Positions 1 through 19,159 are shown, counted from the first letter of the stretch. The stretch: 64,000 nucleotides of DNA from Macrobrachium rosenbergii (GCF_040412425.1 NC_089763.1:47898126-47962125), one strand, 5' to 3'. Made by a program: numbers and translations. Notes: a model not told the origin generated them from the letters alone.

Positions 1-52
1 GGAAAGACACATAAATAAATCTAAATCATTTTATTTTACAGAAAACTAAAAA
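1..52 (+). repeat. 3' end of palindromic dispersed repeat (unit 1 side)
   Basis: Bases 1-52 match the last part of the dispersed element seen whole at 21,492-21,789 and 47,622-47,921, ending in the small hairpin around TTTTACAGAAAACTAAAAA. The window therefore begins inside another copy, which supports continuation of the array to the left. Confidence 0.7.
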
Positions 53-801
53 TGAATAAATAAAATGTGAAATAATGTTATGTGTCAATGTTATCTTTAA
101 ATTAATATCTATCTTGTAGATTAGTGTTGTAGTATTCATTCTTGATGCTTAAAAAAATAAATTTTTATAAATATTTAAATCTTCAAAATTTGACCTTGAA
201 TAACTAACAATATATAACAGCCGAAACTCAGGTAAATATCAACATAACCCGACAATGATTCAAAAAATAAGTTCTAAAGCATCGTTACTGCAAAGGAAAA
301 ATAAATTACAAATTATTTTCCAAATAAAAATAAATGACTTGAACATCTTCAGAATGTTTTTAAATTTGGAATAAGTCGACAACATAAAATCTTAAATAAA
401 AATATCTGACCTGTTTCAAAATCATCCAAAAATAAATAAATCTGTTGTAAAATAATGTTGATGGGACTTAAATGTGGTAATAAGCACTCATGGTAATGAT
501 TAGCTTGAAACAATCTGATATGAATCATAAAGAAATATGGAAAATGCTGCTACTTTTTATTTATCTTGTAAATTAAAACAATTCCAATAACAAATTAAAA
601 TTATTAAAACATTTTCTTCCCCTTTCTTTACAGGGTTTCTATTATAGAACCTCTAAATAAATAAAAAGTAAATTCCCTAAAATCGAAATAAATATCTGCC
701 CCTAAAACCACTGTATCACTGAGTCTTCAAAAATGACTAAAATAAATAAATCAACTTTCCCAGACATTTTTTAAATAAAAACTTCTTCTAAAATAAATAA
801 A

Positions 802-1032
802 TCAAATCCCAATAAATAGCAGGGTCGGCCGCTCGATTCAACTAAATAAATCTATTTCTATTCCCTTGCATCTTCTTCCCCCCAAAGGAGACCCCACCTC
901 ACCCATGTCCCTAAATCACCACATCCATCCTTCTGATCCACTGACGGCCCACACTCCTCTACAACACCCCCTCCCCCTTCACTGGCATGTTAAATAAATT
1001 GAGTGGTTCCACCTCCTCTCCTCTTATTACAT
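802..1032 (-). pseudogene. LINE reverse-transcriptase C-terminus fragment, unit 1 copy
   Basis: This is the homologue of the LINE fragment at 22,515-22,734. The GC-rich core still matches (GAGTGGTTCCACCTCC and the GGGTCGGCCGCTCGA stretch), but the frame is further broken by the AAATAAA-type replacements of this tract. It is non-functional. Confidence 0.6.
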
Positions 1033-2669
1033 AAAAATAACATTTTTAAATAAACTTTACCGATTGATTACAAAGAGCTTCTTTCGATTACCAAATACAA
1101 AACATTGAAGCCTCGTAAATACGAGTTTGTCAAATACTGGTAAATAATAACACGTTGAAATAAATTAAAATAAATAAATAAAGGAAATGCAAATATAATA
1201 ATTTCCATAAAAATCTCAAAAAAATAAAAATAATAAAGTTGTCTTTAGAATTTCATATTCTTAGCTGGAGGAATATTTTGTAATTATTTCATCAATCTTA
1301 CTCTAATCAAATTTGCTATACAAATCTTTACAAGCTAAATAAAAACGAACACAAATAACCTGTATAGAAATTAAACATAACGCACAAACACATACAATAC
1401 ATAATTCATAACCCGATAAATCACTGCAATGTCCCCTTTTTGGTAAAATCTTATAAATTAACAAAATGAATAAATAAAAAAACATTTGTCTTTTAAATAA
1501 AATTACAAAATCTCAGTTTTAATAAATTCAAGATGTTACTCAAGTAACGATTGTTCTGATAATAAGAGAAAAAATAACCTTTTACATTTACACATTAATA
1601 AACACTTAAAATTGTAGAGGAGTAGTTCAGAGACTAGTGAGACTCGAAAAACAACATTTTATTTACTAAAAAGCGTGAGTTTCTAAATAAGATAATAGCC
1701 AATCATTCTCCTGAAGACAAGGAAAGTATGTGTTTAAAGACTAAACACGCCCTAGTTACCGTTGGAAAATTTCTGCCTATGAGATGTTTATAAAGTAAAT
1801 ATGTAAAATTATCTTTAGGATTACTTATCTTCATTTATACGAGAAATAACAAAAACTAATGCACTCTATAAACATGCATGTTTGGTGAAATACAACGTGA
1901 TTTTCATAGGTTGTTTTGATGCATCACAACAATATTTGGATAATGGCATAGGAACGAGCTATTGAAAACGTGATATTCTGGCAATCTTCTTTATGGTGGT
2001 GAACATTGGAATAACGCGCATTTAGCCAATTTTTGCACCGTTGAAATTCAAATAATGATGCAGCCCAAATCTTACTTTTAACAGCGCCGGTCAAAATCAA
2101 AGCTTGAACTCGACTTGTCTTCGTTTGTCTGTAACAGAGTCAGATTCGTGCTACAGCATGAGCTGGCTTTATAAACTGGAAAATTTTGAAGATTTGTGTT
2201 GGTAATAAAGTAATGCAGAACAATATAACCAGCTACAATTCATTCCAGATTAGCGGAACTTCGGTGCGAACACTTGATCCAGTCGAGCGATGAGAACCAT
2301 TCTGAGACGAAGCGAACAGCATCCGAACGCGGGCTCTGAATTCCTTCGAAGGAAGAGGAAGCAATTACGATACAAAAACCTGTGATGACATGGGTAAAAA
2401 AATCCGAAGGGGAGTTAATATTCAGTTTCCTGAATTTCTGGTAAGTGAATATTGGGTTAAGGGGACATACAAATGCACTAGTATCTCTGAACTCCATTGA
2501 CACGCATATAATAAATTTAAGACGTCTCATCCGAGGTCCTAAATTATGGGCAATTACGTGTAATTGACTTAAGTGCTGATTTTTTTGACGATTTGAAAAA
2601 AATGCCCCGTTCTGTAATAAAAATACATTTGACATAAAAATTATCATGTTATCAAGGTGAGGAGGAAAC

Positions 2670-3916
<1,247 letters not shown>

Positions 3917-4884
3917 TACTGAGGATTCAGAACCGATGAAGCACGGTTTTTCAGCAACAACTTTTTATCAAAGCATCGGATAAAGCTGAAAGTTGGCAAG
4001 TGTATATTTTATAACCCTACCTAATTTTTGCAAGTATTATTTAGAGCCTAAGTTCGATAGTTTTGATATTTATAGAGTAAAATGAAGTCACTGATGCCGG
4101 GACCGAGAAAATCACAGACAAGGATTCTAAAACAATTCGTGACGTAAACATATGACGTCATAAGGCTCCGCCCATCCACCAGGTAGGCGGTGAATGGATA
4201 TGCTTAAATGCTTAAAGAATTTAGGCTTCGACAAATTCGATAATGGCCAGCAGGATATGGAATTGTCCCCGTGGTTGCAAGACTGCATTTGTGCTACGGC
4301 TTACCACTTTGTATTGAAGCGAGAAGACCTGTGGCAAGATTTACTCTAGTGTGAATAGGTAATTATTTCTATGGTGGGTAATGGTTAAAAAGTGCGGGCA
4401 GGAGCTGTTAGACAACACGTCATTTTGAGGAAGAGTACTTGAAATCGGACATTATCCATGAGAGCGTGGGACCAGTCATTATTGATCTCGATGAAAACGT
4501 GGATGATGACCTCCTCCTCGAGAGTGACGACGACGAAGAAATAAAACAATGGCGTTGACTTTACAACTCTAACAATTGAGGGAAATGAGGCATCATTGCT
4601 TTTCATTTAAATTCTACTTCTAGTGACCGCTCCTGACATGCTGCAAACAGAAGGCTATAGTGTCAAAACCTGAGATAAAAAAAATGGATTGTCTTTTGTA
4701 TTCCCGCCCTGAATAGATGTAGATCTAACAAATGAGCTATAGACTGGTTCATTATGTGGATGAACTACTTGCACTGAATTATTTGTAAAGTAGAAACAAT
4801 ACGAATATCAAGAAAATGGAAGAAATCCAAGCTAACAACTTAGTCCTAACAACTGCTGTGGAAGTTGCAATGAAACCTCCACAA

Positions 4885-4951
<67 letters not shown>
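4885..4951. repeat. (AAT)n microsatellite inside the transposon
   Basis: About 22 AAT units inside the unit-1-specific transposon. It produces spurious poly-Asn and poly-Leu open frames on the two strands. Confidence 0.95.
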
Positions 4952-4954
<3 letters not shown>

Positions 4955-5287
4955 TTATTGAGAATGATAATGCTATCAAGGGGACGATGACAAATCCTGC
5001 TCGCCATCATTGATATCGCTGAAGCCTTGTATGGGTATTAAAAAGGCCAAGAGAGACAAGGTCTACCCAATTGGATGTCGTTGCCTCCCTGCCTGGAGTA
5101 ACTATGTAGGTGATGACATATCTTCGAGGTACATGCTCATTGCGGCAATTCACCTGCTGATGCAATAAGGAAGCAGACAAAGCTCCACCTACATGGGATA
5201 TTTGGGGGAAAGTGAGCAAACCTTCCCTTTCTCTTGGTCTTGGGTGCTAATATCAATTAGTGAATATGCCATCGCCAAGTGGGCAGA

Positions 5288-5337
5288 GCCACAGTGAAGA
5301 GACGTTTTCCCCATATGTAAACTTCTCTTCACTGTGG
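5288..5337. repeat. Subterminal hairpin of the transposon
   Basis: CCACAGTGAAGAG pairs with CTCTTCACTGTGG further right. It lies just inside the right inverted repeat and has no counterpart in the left one. Confidence 0.7.
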
Positions 5338-5584
5338 TGGAGCCTTATGACGTCATAGGTTAACGTCATTATTGTGTTCAAAACCCTTACCTGCGATTTT
5401 GATGGCTCTGGCATAGTTTTACTCTGGTAAGTACCAGAACTATTGAACTTAGGTAGTAAATAACACTTGCAATAATTAGGTAGGGTTATAAAATATACAC
5501 TTGCCAACTTTCACCTTTATCCGATGCTTTGATAAAAAGGTGTTGCCGAAAAACCGTGTTTCATCGGCTCTGAATCCCTTAGTA

Positions 5585-7747
5585 GGTGTAGTTCGAGAAT
5601 AGTTTTGTAAAACTAAATAGATATGGAAGCTGTTTAGCTGAATTGCTTGAGAGGTGCCTTTCTAATTTTCAGTACTGGAAGTGCGAGAAAGGCAATGGTA
5701 ATTACAGTTGTCGAAAGGCTACGTAATTGTAAATATTGTCAGATGTTGAGAGAAATGTTTGGTGGTAACGTAGTTGGAAGAAGATTGTTTTTCACTACCT
5801 GCTGTGTGCTTGTGTGTGCTTGTGTGAATGTTATCTTACGTTTGTCGGTATGACACTGGAATGGAAGTCAACGGATACACTGTATATGAAAGGGAATAAT
5901 ATATTTGCTCTACTCAGATTATTAATTGCTGAAAATATTTGCCCATTTGTGAAAGCTTGTTGCCAATGAAACCATCTAACCTACTGTATAGGGTGAGGAT
6001 TTTTGGGAGGTGAAAAACTGTTGGTAGATTCATATATAGTACATTATTTTCATATTGAATAATACAACAATAATTTACTATTAATACGCAATAAGCCTTC
6101 CTATGAAGTTATTACAGTATTCCAGGATAAGTACAGCATATGGAAAAGCACTATTGAATTACTAAGTGCCATGTCATTTGAGGGATTCTTTTGTCTCTTG
6201 ACAATATTACCTGAAGACGCTTAAGTTTTATAAACAAATGTGAAGTGTGAGTATTGCATTCATTTTGATACTTGAAGACTGCTTAAATGGATCTTCTTTA
6301 CAGTATTATTAATGTGATTCATTGTGTATTTCCATACTATCATATCTATTTTGATATTATGGAAATTCATGTGATTCTTTTATCTATATATTTCTTTTTT
6401 TACCATAAACGTATGAATATGGATATGTGTGTAGGCAGTTGGTTTAATTTAAGCCAACCTCATGGCAGCGCACGGGAACTTGTCCAGTGATGGACCCACC
6501 TGATCAAGTTGGGAACGAGTAAGCGGCCAATTCTACATGTATCACACATCCCTAGAACATCCCTTGACAATTCCTTTCCATCGGCATTTTGTCAAATTGA
6601 CATATTAATTGGAAAATTTGAATGTTTGTTTCTCCACTGCATATCAGCTCTGTGACGTCGTACGTGTAACGGGTTATACAATTCGATCTTTTACTTTATA
6701 TGTTGATGGTATTTATTCAATAGTACCGCTGCTGAATTACAAATTAAACGGGTGATATTTCAGGACTGAGGGACAGAAATGTTTGTCTTTCTGCCTTTCC
6801 CTGCCTTCACAATTTTTACTAGTTCTCACAGGAATTCTATTCGAAATAATTCACTAGAGGAATTCAATCACATTTTGGAATTCAAAGGAATTCTATTCGC
6901 AATCACACATTTTGGAATTCCACTGAAGGGACCGAAAATTCAAAGCCTTGCTCGAAGTTCCTCCTCATTGACAAAACTTTCCTTTTTCGTCTGTTGTGCA
7001 GACATCTGGGGAATGGATACCCCAGTGCAATGAGCGAGGGGCTAAAAAAAGACTTAGTTTTAGAAGTTCTTTCAGAAAGGAAATGTCCTTCCAATGATGG
7101 TTTTGAATGAGGTTTGACATTAAGAATAACGTATTTCTGATTTGTAGATTTTGGACAAGGTATGTCCACATTGCTGCAGTTCAGTCGTTTAACAGTTTCA
7201 AGGAATGAAAGCATGAAAATTTACCTTGATCACTTTAGATAGTTTGAGAGCAGTTCATTAAACATTAGCAAATCAGAATTATTCTGAACTATTTTTAGTT
7301 ACGATTTCACTGTGTTCAAATATAAATGAGCATAAAAACTCATAATTTAAATGAACAAAAATTATCTTATTTTGTGATGAACGCCCATGCTACATTTTCG
7401 CTAAGGACATATGAATAACGGAGCCATTAATGAAATAATATAGTTGTCAATGTTTAAAAAAAATGAGTAATATCACCGAAAATGATAAACATTAATCGGA
7501 ATGATGATGCCAGAAGTAGTGAGATGAAAATACCAACTATGAAGTATACTCATTGCAATTTTTCAGAATATTTTATAACTGGTGAATCTTTCTGATATGC
7601 TAAATTAACTGAAATTCCAAAAGCTTATTAAATAAAATAACCATACCGGAAAATCGTGAAGGGATTCACTCGTTCTTATAATATATTTTTGCACAAAGGT
7701 TTGATATACAAAAGCGTCTACATTATCTATTTAATAGACACCCAATA

Positions 7748-7748
<1 letters not shown>
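5585..7748. other. AT-rich interval without a supported gene
   Basis: Colinear with 30,472-32,636 and 56,493-58,653. Several short open frames recur in all three units, for example 6,779-7,033. Where the copies differ, the frame at 6,779 changes residues in nearly every case, so conservation reflects recent duplication rather than constraint. A short direct repeat (6,832-6,925) is listed separately. Confidence 0.6.
6832..6925 (+). repeat. Short direct repeat built on GGAATTC
   Basis: AGGAATTCTATTCG occurs twice about 56 bases apart, each followed by CACATTTTGGAATTC, giving two imperfect tandem copies. The same structure is at about 31,717-31,808 and 57,739-57,830, so it predates the duplication. 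Confidence 0.7.

Positions 7749-7819
<71 letters not shown>
7749..7819. repeat. (GT)n(GA)n compound microsatellite
   Basis: About ten GT followed by about 25 GA units. The homologues at 32,637-32,714 and 58,654-58,732 have different lengths, and the GT part is much shorter in unit 3. Confidence 0.95.
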
Positions 7820-7822
<3 letters not shown>

Positions 7823-7881
7823 TTAAGCTGTCTCAGCCAAGAAAAATAAAAGACGAAAAAATAAAGAACTGTGAAATTACT

Positions 7882-8070
7882 ATGTCAGATCATTTTACTG
7901 AAGAAACTGCGGATGAGGAGTTCCATTCCACCTTCTTCTTATGTAGCACAGTCAAGAATTTCAACGGCGCAGGAAAGTTTTTTATCTCCATTGCAGAGGA
8001 ACGCAAGTGTTTAGAGGACAAGGCAATATCGCGCCCAGGACGTGTCGTGGAGTGTTGTGCAAAGATCTAA
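7882..8070 (+). CDS. Doubtful 62-codon open frame conserved in three units
   Basis: ATG-to-TAA frame beginning MSDHFTEE and ending VECCAKI. It is unlike the neighbouring AT-rich sequence in composition, stays open in all three units, and differs in length by one codon only. In units 2 and 3 the start context is ACCATGT. An AATAAA lies at 8,126-8,131, about 55 bases after the stop, and a CTGTCTCAG that could serve as a splice acceptor lies just upstream, so a terminal exon is imaginable. Against this, the differences between units 1 and 3 that I translated all change the residue, it matches no family I recognise, and short open frames persist by chance in young duplicates. I think it is probably not a gene. 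Confidence 0.12.
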   Translation: MSDHFTEETADEEFHSTFFLCSTVKNFNGAGKFFISIAEERKCLEDKAISRPGRVVECCAKI

Positions 8071-8462
8071 GCCGCTCTATTTCTTTTTATACTTTTTCCC
8101 ATTTATTTCCTTTTCGCTTTTGCTAAATAAAGTTTCCCCAGTCCTGTGTATAAAAAGTTTCGCGGCGCAGGTTGGTTTGATGCTAGGGTTTACCATATTT
8201 TTTTCCGGAATATCCAGTGGAAGCCATAAGAAATAAAATGTATCTTTTTAAAGGCAACTCAGTGTGTGGAAGTCAAGATTTAACTAATGCCTTGCGAAAG
8301 GGACCGCACATAGATAGCAGAATTTATGTAAGTCCTTTTGGTGTATATGAAAAGCTGAAGTCTGACATTTAGTTTTTCTTCATGGGATTGTGGATGTCAT
8401 TCTATTAATTCGTTGAGAGTGCTAAAGGAGAAATTATATATATAATAATCATTATATGTATA

Positions 8463-8463
<1 letters not shown>
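8071..8463. other. Interval downstream of the small open frame
   Basis: It contains AATAAA at 8,126-8,131 and otherwise nothing recognisable. Homologues are 32,963-33,345 and 58,983-59,344. Confidence 0.5.
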
Positions 8464-8464
<1 letters not shown>

Positions 8465-8551
<87 letters not shown>

Positions 8552-8563
8552 TGTGTGTGTGTG
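8465..8563. repeat. (AT)n(GT)n compound microsatellite
   Basis: About 25 AT and 24 GT units with one GGG interruption. Unit 2 has a similar array at 33,346-33,461. Unit 3 has only TATATATATACGTGCAATG at about 59,345, close to an unexpanded state. Confidence 0.95.
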
Positions 8564-10274
8564 CAATGAGGAAATTTCGAAAACGTTGTTTGGAGACACT
8601 AAGTAATATTAGATGTTGCAACGGGAAATGTTTGACGAAAACATCGCCGGCTGCGACTAAAGTCCATTAAGTTGTCTTTCAAAACCCGACGTTCTTTGTC
8701 AAAAAAAAATTGTTTCCATTAATAGAAAAGCTTCATTATCTGGTGTGGGGTGTTAAAGTTTTAAGTATAAAATTGGATCTAATAGTGGGAAAGACCCATC
8801 ACGAGCTGGATGCTGAAGACTTTTTGTGACAAGAATTTAAAGTTTATCATGTGATCATGTCAATAGTAACACTGAACACACATGTGAATCATACGAATGC
8901 AAATAAACTTGTGGAAATGAAAACTAGTAATTAGCTAAATTTAGGTACACGAAGCCTCAAAATTATGCGTTTTTTTTTCCAAGATATCATCCGGCAAAAG
9001 GTGTTGTGGTCTGCTGATCTCATTTCCCATTAAACTAACAACTGAAAACTGCAAGCCGTTAACTTCTCCATTACACTAATCGATCCAGTTTTATGACGTT
9101 ACCAAATCCCACCAGATCATCTATTCCCCCGGATCTGGCGATCAGAAATATCGAGATGAGAACATACCTTCGGATTACTTTACAATTCACACACGACTCC
9201 TAATTAAGTCAACTCTTTGTTCTTGTGTCTGGATTTTTATTTTAATTTTGGTAAAGAAAGTACATTATTCATAGGTGAAAAGGAAGTTTCAATTACGTCT
9301 TTTCACCCCCTTGTTAAATATTAACGCTACCGAAGAAATATTAAAATGTATTCAATAATTTTTTTTTTAATAAATTGTACTGGGTGAAATCATCTGACAA
9401 ATTTAGAAGTACCTGAATTTCAAATTTAGGGCATAAGCATAAAACTGATTAAAGTATTACCAAAGAAGAAAGTTAATTTGAAGTGAGCCAGTAAGCGTAA
9501 TTACTCGTTAAGGCCTGAATATTCGTAAATGAATAAGATTTAATTTCTAAGGGCCTAATGACCCTCACCATTGCTTACGTGTCTAACACAATAAACTGTT
9601 GTTCTGCAATAAAGCCTTTCAAGTTAAAAAGTATAAGTATTCTTATATTTTCAAGTTTTCTTTTTCAAAATGAGTAAAGAAAAGAGAAATAGAATTAATA
9701 TCATAAAAGCGTGCCTTAAAAGAGAGAGAATATACAAAGATGAGCAGAGAATTAAAAATAGACTGGCTGCACTTCAGACAAATATAATAGTAAGAAAACG
9801 TAGAAGGGGAAAAGCTAGGTCCAGCAAGAGTACAAAAATGAGGAAAGAAGAGAAAAATACAAAGAGGTTTTATCAGAAGAAACACCTAGAAGAAAAGTAG
9901 TTGTAAGAATGAACTAATTACCTCAAGTCGGGAGGCATCCAGAGAATAAAGGAGAGACGTTCAGCTGGAATCCCCAGGGGCTCAAAAGACCCCAGAGGAC
10001 TGACAATAAAGAAGTATGGGGCGGGCAAAGGGTCAATGACCTTTACACGAGGGACCTTATCAACGAATAATGAATGTTTTTACAATATCAAAAAAATAAA
10101 GATAGTGACATTGCACTCTTCACGATTTTTTCCTCTCTAAAGAAATATATCAAAACCGTGTACTGTGGCTCCATCTTCTTGTATTAGCATCTATTTCTCG
10201 CCTTGGTCAGAGGTGTAGAATTGTTTCGCCTGTCTGTATGGAATGTCTAATAATCAGATAAATTCAGTCCCAGC

Positions 10275-10278
<4 letters not shown>
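8564..10278. other. AT-rich interval without a supported gene
   Basis: Homologous to 33,462-35,176 and about 59,360-61,590. It includes a lysine- and arginine-rich open frame at 9,670-9,900, also present at 34,568-34,799, which I reject as coding because its changes in unit 3 are mostly residue-altering and unit 3 has lost the start region. Confidence 0.6.
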
Positions 10279-10332
<54 letters not shown>

Positions 10333-10340
10333 GAGAGAGA
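10279..10340. repeat. (GA)n microsatellite
   Basis: About 30 units with one GGG interruption; homologues at 35,177-35,231 and 61,592-61,665. Confidence 0.95.
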
Positions 10341-10416
10341 AATTTAGCTGAATATCTGTCCACACGAGGAGTATACTACACCTGAAGGGTTCCTTGGTTG
10401 TGGTAAGGATGGGTTC

Positions 10417-10784
<368 letters not shown>

Positions 10785-10818
10785 ATATTCATCACACCCA
10801 TATTTTCGTGATTCAGTT

Positions 10819-10820
<2 letters not shown>

Positions 10821-10882
<62 letters not shown>
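10821..10882. repeat. (AT)n array between the two foldbacks
   Basis: About 30 AT units separating the small foldback from the large one. Confidence 0.95.
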
Positions 10883-10886
<4 letters not shown>

Positions 10887-10942
10887 GAAGACGGACGAAA
10901 ACCACACATCACTAGGCTTGTCTTATTTATTTTAAAACCAAC

Positions 10943-10975
10943 GTTTCGTAATTTTGTACTGAATTACATCTTCAG
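10943..10975 (-). ncRNA. Hammerhead-like core, left arm
   Basis: This is the inverted copy of the motif at 11,545-11,577: read on the minus strand it gives CTGAAGA, a GTAATT/AATTAC stem and GAAAC. Activity is not claimed. Confidence 0.35.
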
Positions 10976-11544
10976 GGCTGTGCACAAGAAAAGATAAAAA
11001 CATAAAAACAGTTATAAGTACAGTCTTAGAATACGTTTAAAATGTTACAGTAAAATGAAATAAATAAGAATAAAAATTAAACCAACCTAGAGTGAAACAA
11101 TATGGAACTAAATGGAAAGAAGCCACCACAGTAAGAGTTAAGCTAAATACAGTTGACCAGCGGATGTATGAGTATTTAATGATGGTACAAGTTGTTTGAT
11201 AAATAACGACTCTAAGATTGTTAAGTCTTGAGGGTTGGCAGTATGACCGATGACGCCAAAATCTTCATCGGTCATACTGCAACCCTCAAGACTTAACAAT
11301 CTTAGAGTCGTTATTTATCAAACAACTTGTACCATCATTAAATACTCATACATCCGCTGGTCAACTGTATTTAGCTTAACTCCTTACTGTGGTGGCTTCT
11401 TTCCATTTAGTTCCTTACTGTTTCACCTCTAGGTTGGTTGTGTTTTTATTCTTATTTATTTCATTTTTACTGTAACATTTTAAACGTATTCTAAGACTGT
11501 ACTTATAACTGTTTTTATGCTTTTATCTTTTCTTGTGCACAGCC

Positions 11545-11577
11545 CTGAAGATGTAATTCAGTACAAAATTACGAAAC
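11545..11577 (+). ncRNA. Hammerhead-like core, right arm
   Basis: CTGAAGA (11,545-11,551) agrees with the CUGANGA core. GTAATT (11,553-11,558) pairs with AATTAC (11,567-11,572) as a stem II, followed at once by GAAAC. One extra T sits between the core and the stem, and the stem III and cleavage-site elements are not convincing, so this may be a degenerate ribozyme. Hammerhead motifs are established in Penelope-like retroelements. Confidence 0.4.
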
Positions 11578-11660
11578 GTTGGTTTTAAAATAAATAAGAC
11601 AAGCCTAGTGATGTGTGGTTTTAAAGTCTTCCTCTGATATGCTTCCTGGAGTATTTCCTG

Positions 11661-11891
<231 letters not shown>

Positions 11892-11931
11892 TTTTACATT
11901 ATACATACATATATATTTACTGCTATATCGA

Positions 11932-12060
<129 letters not shown>

Positions 12061-12240
12061 AGTCATTATTCATTTGCTCCAAATTATATTTAACTGAACT
12101 GGCTATAATAACTATCATGGTGACTATTTAAAAGTTATTGTTTCACTGTTCACATGAATGTCTGACATTCAAGTAGCCTAAATTATTAGGTAACAGCAAT
12201 ATTAATGAAAACTAATTCATAACATGGCAGTGATAACAAT

Positions 12241-12500
12241 GAGTCGGTAGAGCTGTGGACCGGCACTCGTTAGACTGGAGTTCGATTCCCGGCCGGCTGA
12301 TGAAGAGTTAGAGGAATTTATTTCTGGTGATAGAAATTCATTTCTCACTAGAATGTGTTCGAATTCCACAATAAGCTGTAGGTCCCGTTGCTAAGTAACC
12401 AGTTGGTTCTTAGCCACGTAAAATAAGTCTAATCCTTCAGGCCAGCCCTAGGAGAGCTGTTAATCAGCTCAGTGGGTCTGGTAAAACTAAGGTATACTTA
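12241..12500 (+). mobile_element. tRNA-derived SINE, 5' truncated
   Basis: It starts in a tRNA D-arm (GTCGGTAGAGC) and continues to a TTCGATTCCC B-box, then a non-tRNA body with AAATTCATTTCTC, GTCCCGTTGCTAAG and a small GAGCTGTTAATCAGCTC hairpin, ending near GGTATACTTA. Unit 2 has the same insertion at 36,017-36,279. Unit 3 has an empty site (GTGATAACAGTGTGAATTAT, about 62,521-62,540). The first dozen tRNA bases are missing and I see no clear target-site duplication. The layout is typical of SINEs I associate with decapods. Confidence 0.85.
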
Positions 12501-16562
<4,062 letters not shown>

Positions 16563-17379
16563 ATTGTTCCAGTTCAAAACTAAACTACGCAACAGCTTCA
16601 GTTCTAGCACGGAGGTATCGGGAGGAGTTGCAAATTTAATCATTTATACACTAGGGTATTGTTAATATGACAGAACTGTCTTAGAATAGTAACCAGAAAT
16701 AACATTAATGAAATAATAGGATAAAAACCGGTATGGAAATAGGAGATAACTGGCCTTTGTTTGTTTCTTTCTTTCTTTTATTCTTTAAATCTTCCGCAGA
16801 AAACCCTCATGGACAAAGTCAACTGACTATAAAGCCAAGAGGTCTCTCGAGGGAACAGCCAGCAGGGAGACAAGTTACAGCTAAAGGCGACATGACATAA
16901 ATATGACAGAATACACAATAAAACCGATGCCCCTGAATTCGAAAGACGTCAGCAGAAAACAGAATGAATTTCTCATCGCTTCAACATTTGGAGATCAGGA
17001 GATTCCACAACTACACTAGACAAACTATCATATATTTTAGTTGTAGCCAAGATCAAGCCCTAGCAAGCCGAGTATTATAAAACCTGATCCTAGAAAACGC
17101 TGCTGTTTACAACAGCAAAGGAAAAATAGTAGACCGCAACATTTAATGGCATAGTGCCGGGAATTCCGACGGGCCCAAAGTGGTAATTACATTGCGTTCC
17201 CTTCTGTTCTCTAGTTTCTCCGGTCTGAAGTCAGGACCCCCTTTGTTCTCATATCGACGAGGCGACTGTATTTGAGAAACTGACCAAGTTGTCCGGGAGT
17301 GTGGGCAATTGGACTTCATGGAGACAAGGTGGCAAACAAGAAATTCACAAAATTCAGGTCAACGTTTATGGTATTTATA
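16563..17379. other. Interval without a supported gene
   Basis: Present three times in the window (also 40,433-41,241 and 42,736-43,548). The copy at 42,736 is nearly identical to this one, while 40,433 differs by several percent. No feature was recognised. Confidence 0.6.

Positions 17380-19127
<1,748 letters not shown>

Positions 19128-19159
<32 letters not shown>

Larger units (their letters stand above)
3919..5582. mobile_element. 1.66 kb inverted-repeat DNA transposon with TA target duplication
   Basis: The element is bounded by TA (3,917-3,918 and 5,583-5,584) and the uninterrupted site is visible in unit 2 (GCATTAGGTG, TA at 30,470-30,471) and unit 3 (56,491-56,492). Termini are CTGAGGATTCAG and, on the other strand, CTAAGGGATTCAG. 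The inverted repeats run about 250 bases with few mismatches and include an identical 17-mer with TGACGTCA (4,153-4,169 and 5,339-5,355). TA duplication with terminal inverted repeats is the hallmark of Tc1/mariner-like elements. The interior has an (AAT)n array (4,885-4,951) and broken frames, one reading an acidic segment with DDD and EDD-like runs near 4,440-4,550. No intact transposase or DDE/D triad was found, so this is a non-autonomous or decayed copy present only in unit 1. Confidence 0.88.
10884..11634. mobile_element. Large foldback of Penelope-like 3' sequence
   Basis: A near-perfect palindrome of about 750 bases with arms of roughly 360 bases (about 10,884-11,253 and 11,265-11,634) and an 11-base centre. 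Innermost pairing is GCAGTATGACCGATGA with its complement. The arm ends carry a CTGAAGA...CGAAACG block close to the hammerhead-ribozyme core known in Penelope-like retroelements, pointing outward on each arm. It is absent from units 2 and 3, whose homologous position is simple (AT)n/(CT)n. The simplest reading is two head-to-head copies of one retroelement end. No reverse transcriptase or GIY-YIG domain is present. Confidence 0.75.

Noticed and set aside
6779..7214. Overlapping plus- and minus-strand frames of 84 and 103 codons present in all three units
   Set aside because: Differences between copies change residues in almost every case, frames overlap on opposite strands, and no domain or splice context was seen.
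9670..9900. Basic 76-residue frame as a possible ribosomal or nuclear protein
   Set aside because: Low complexity, no family match recognised, residue-changing drift and loss of the start in unit 3.
12241..12305. Functional tRNA gene
   Set aside because: The 5' acceptor half is missing and a SINE body follows.
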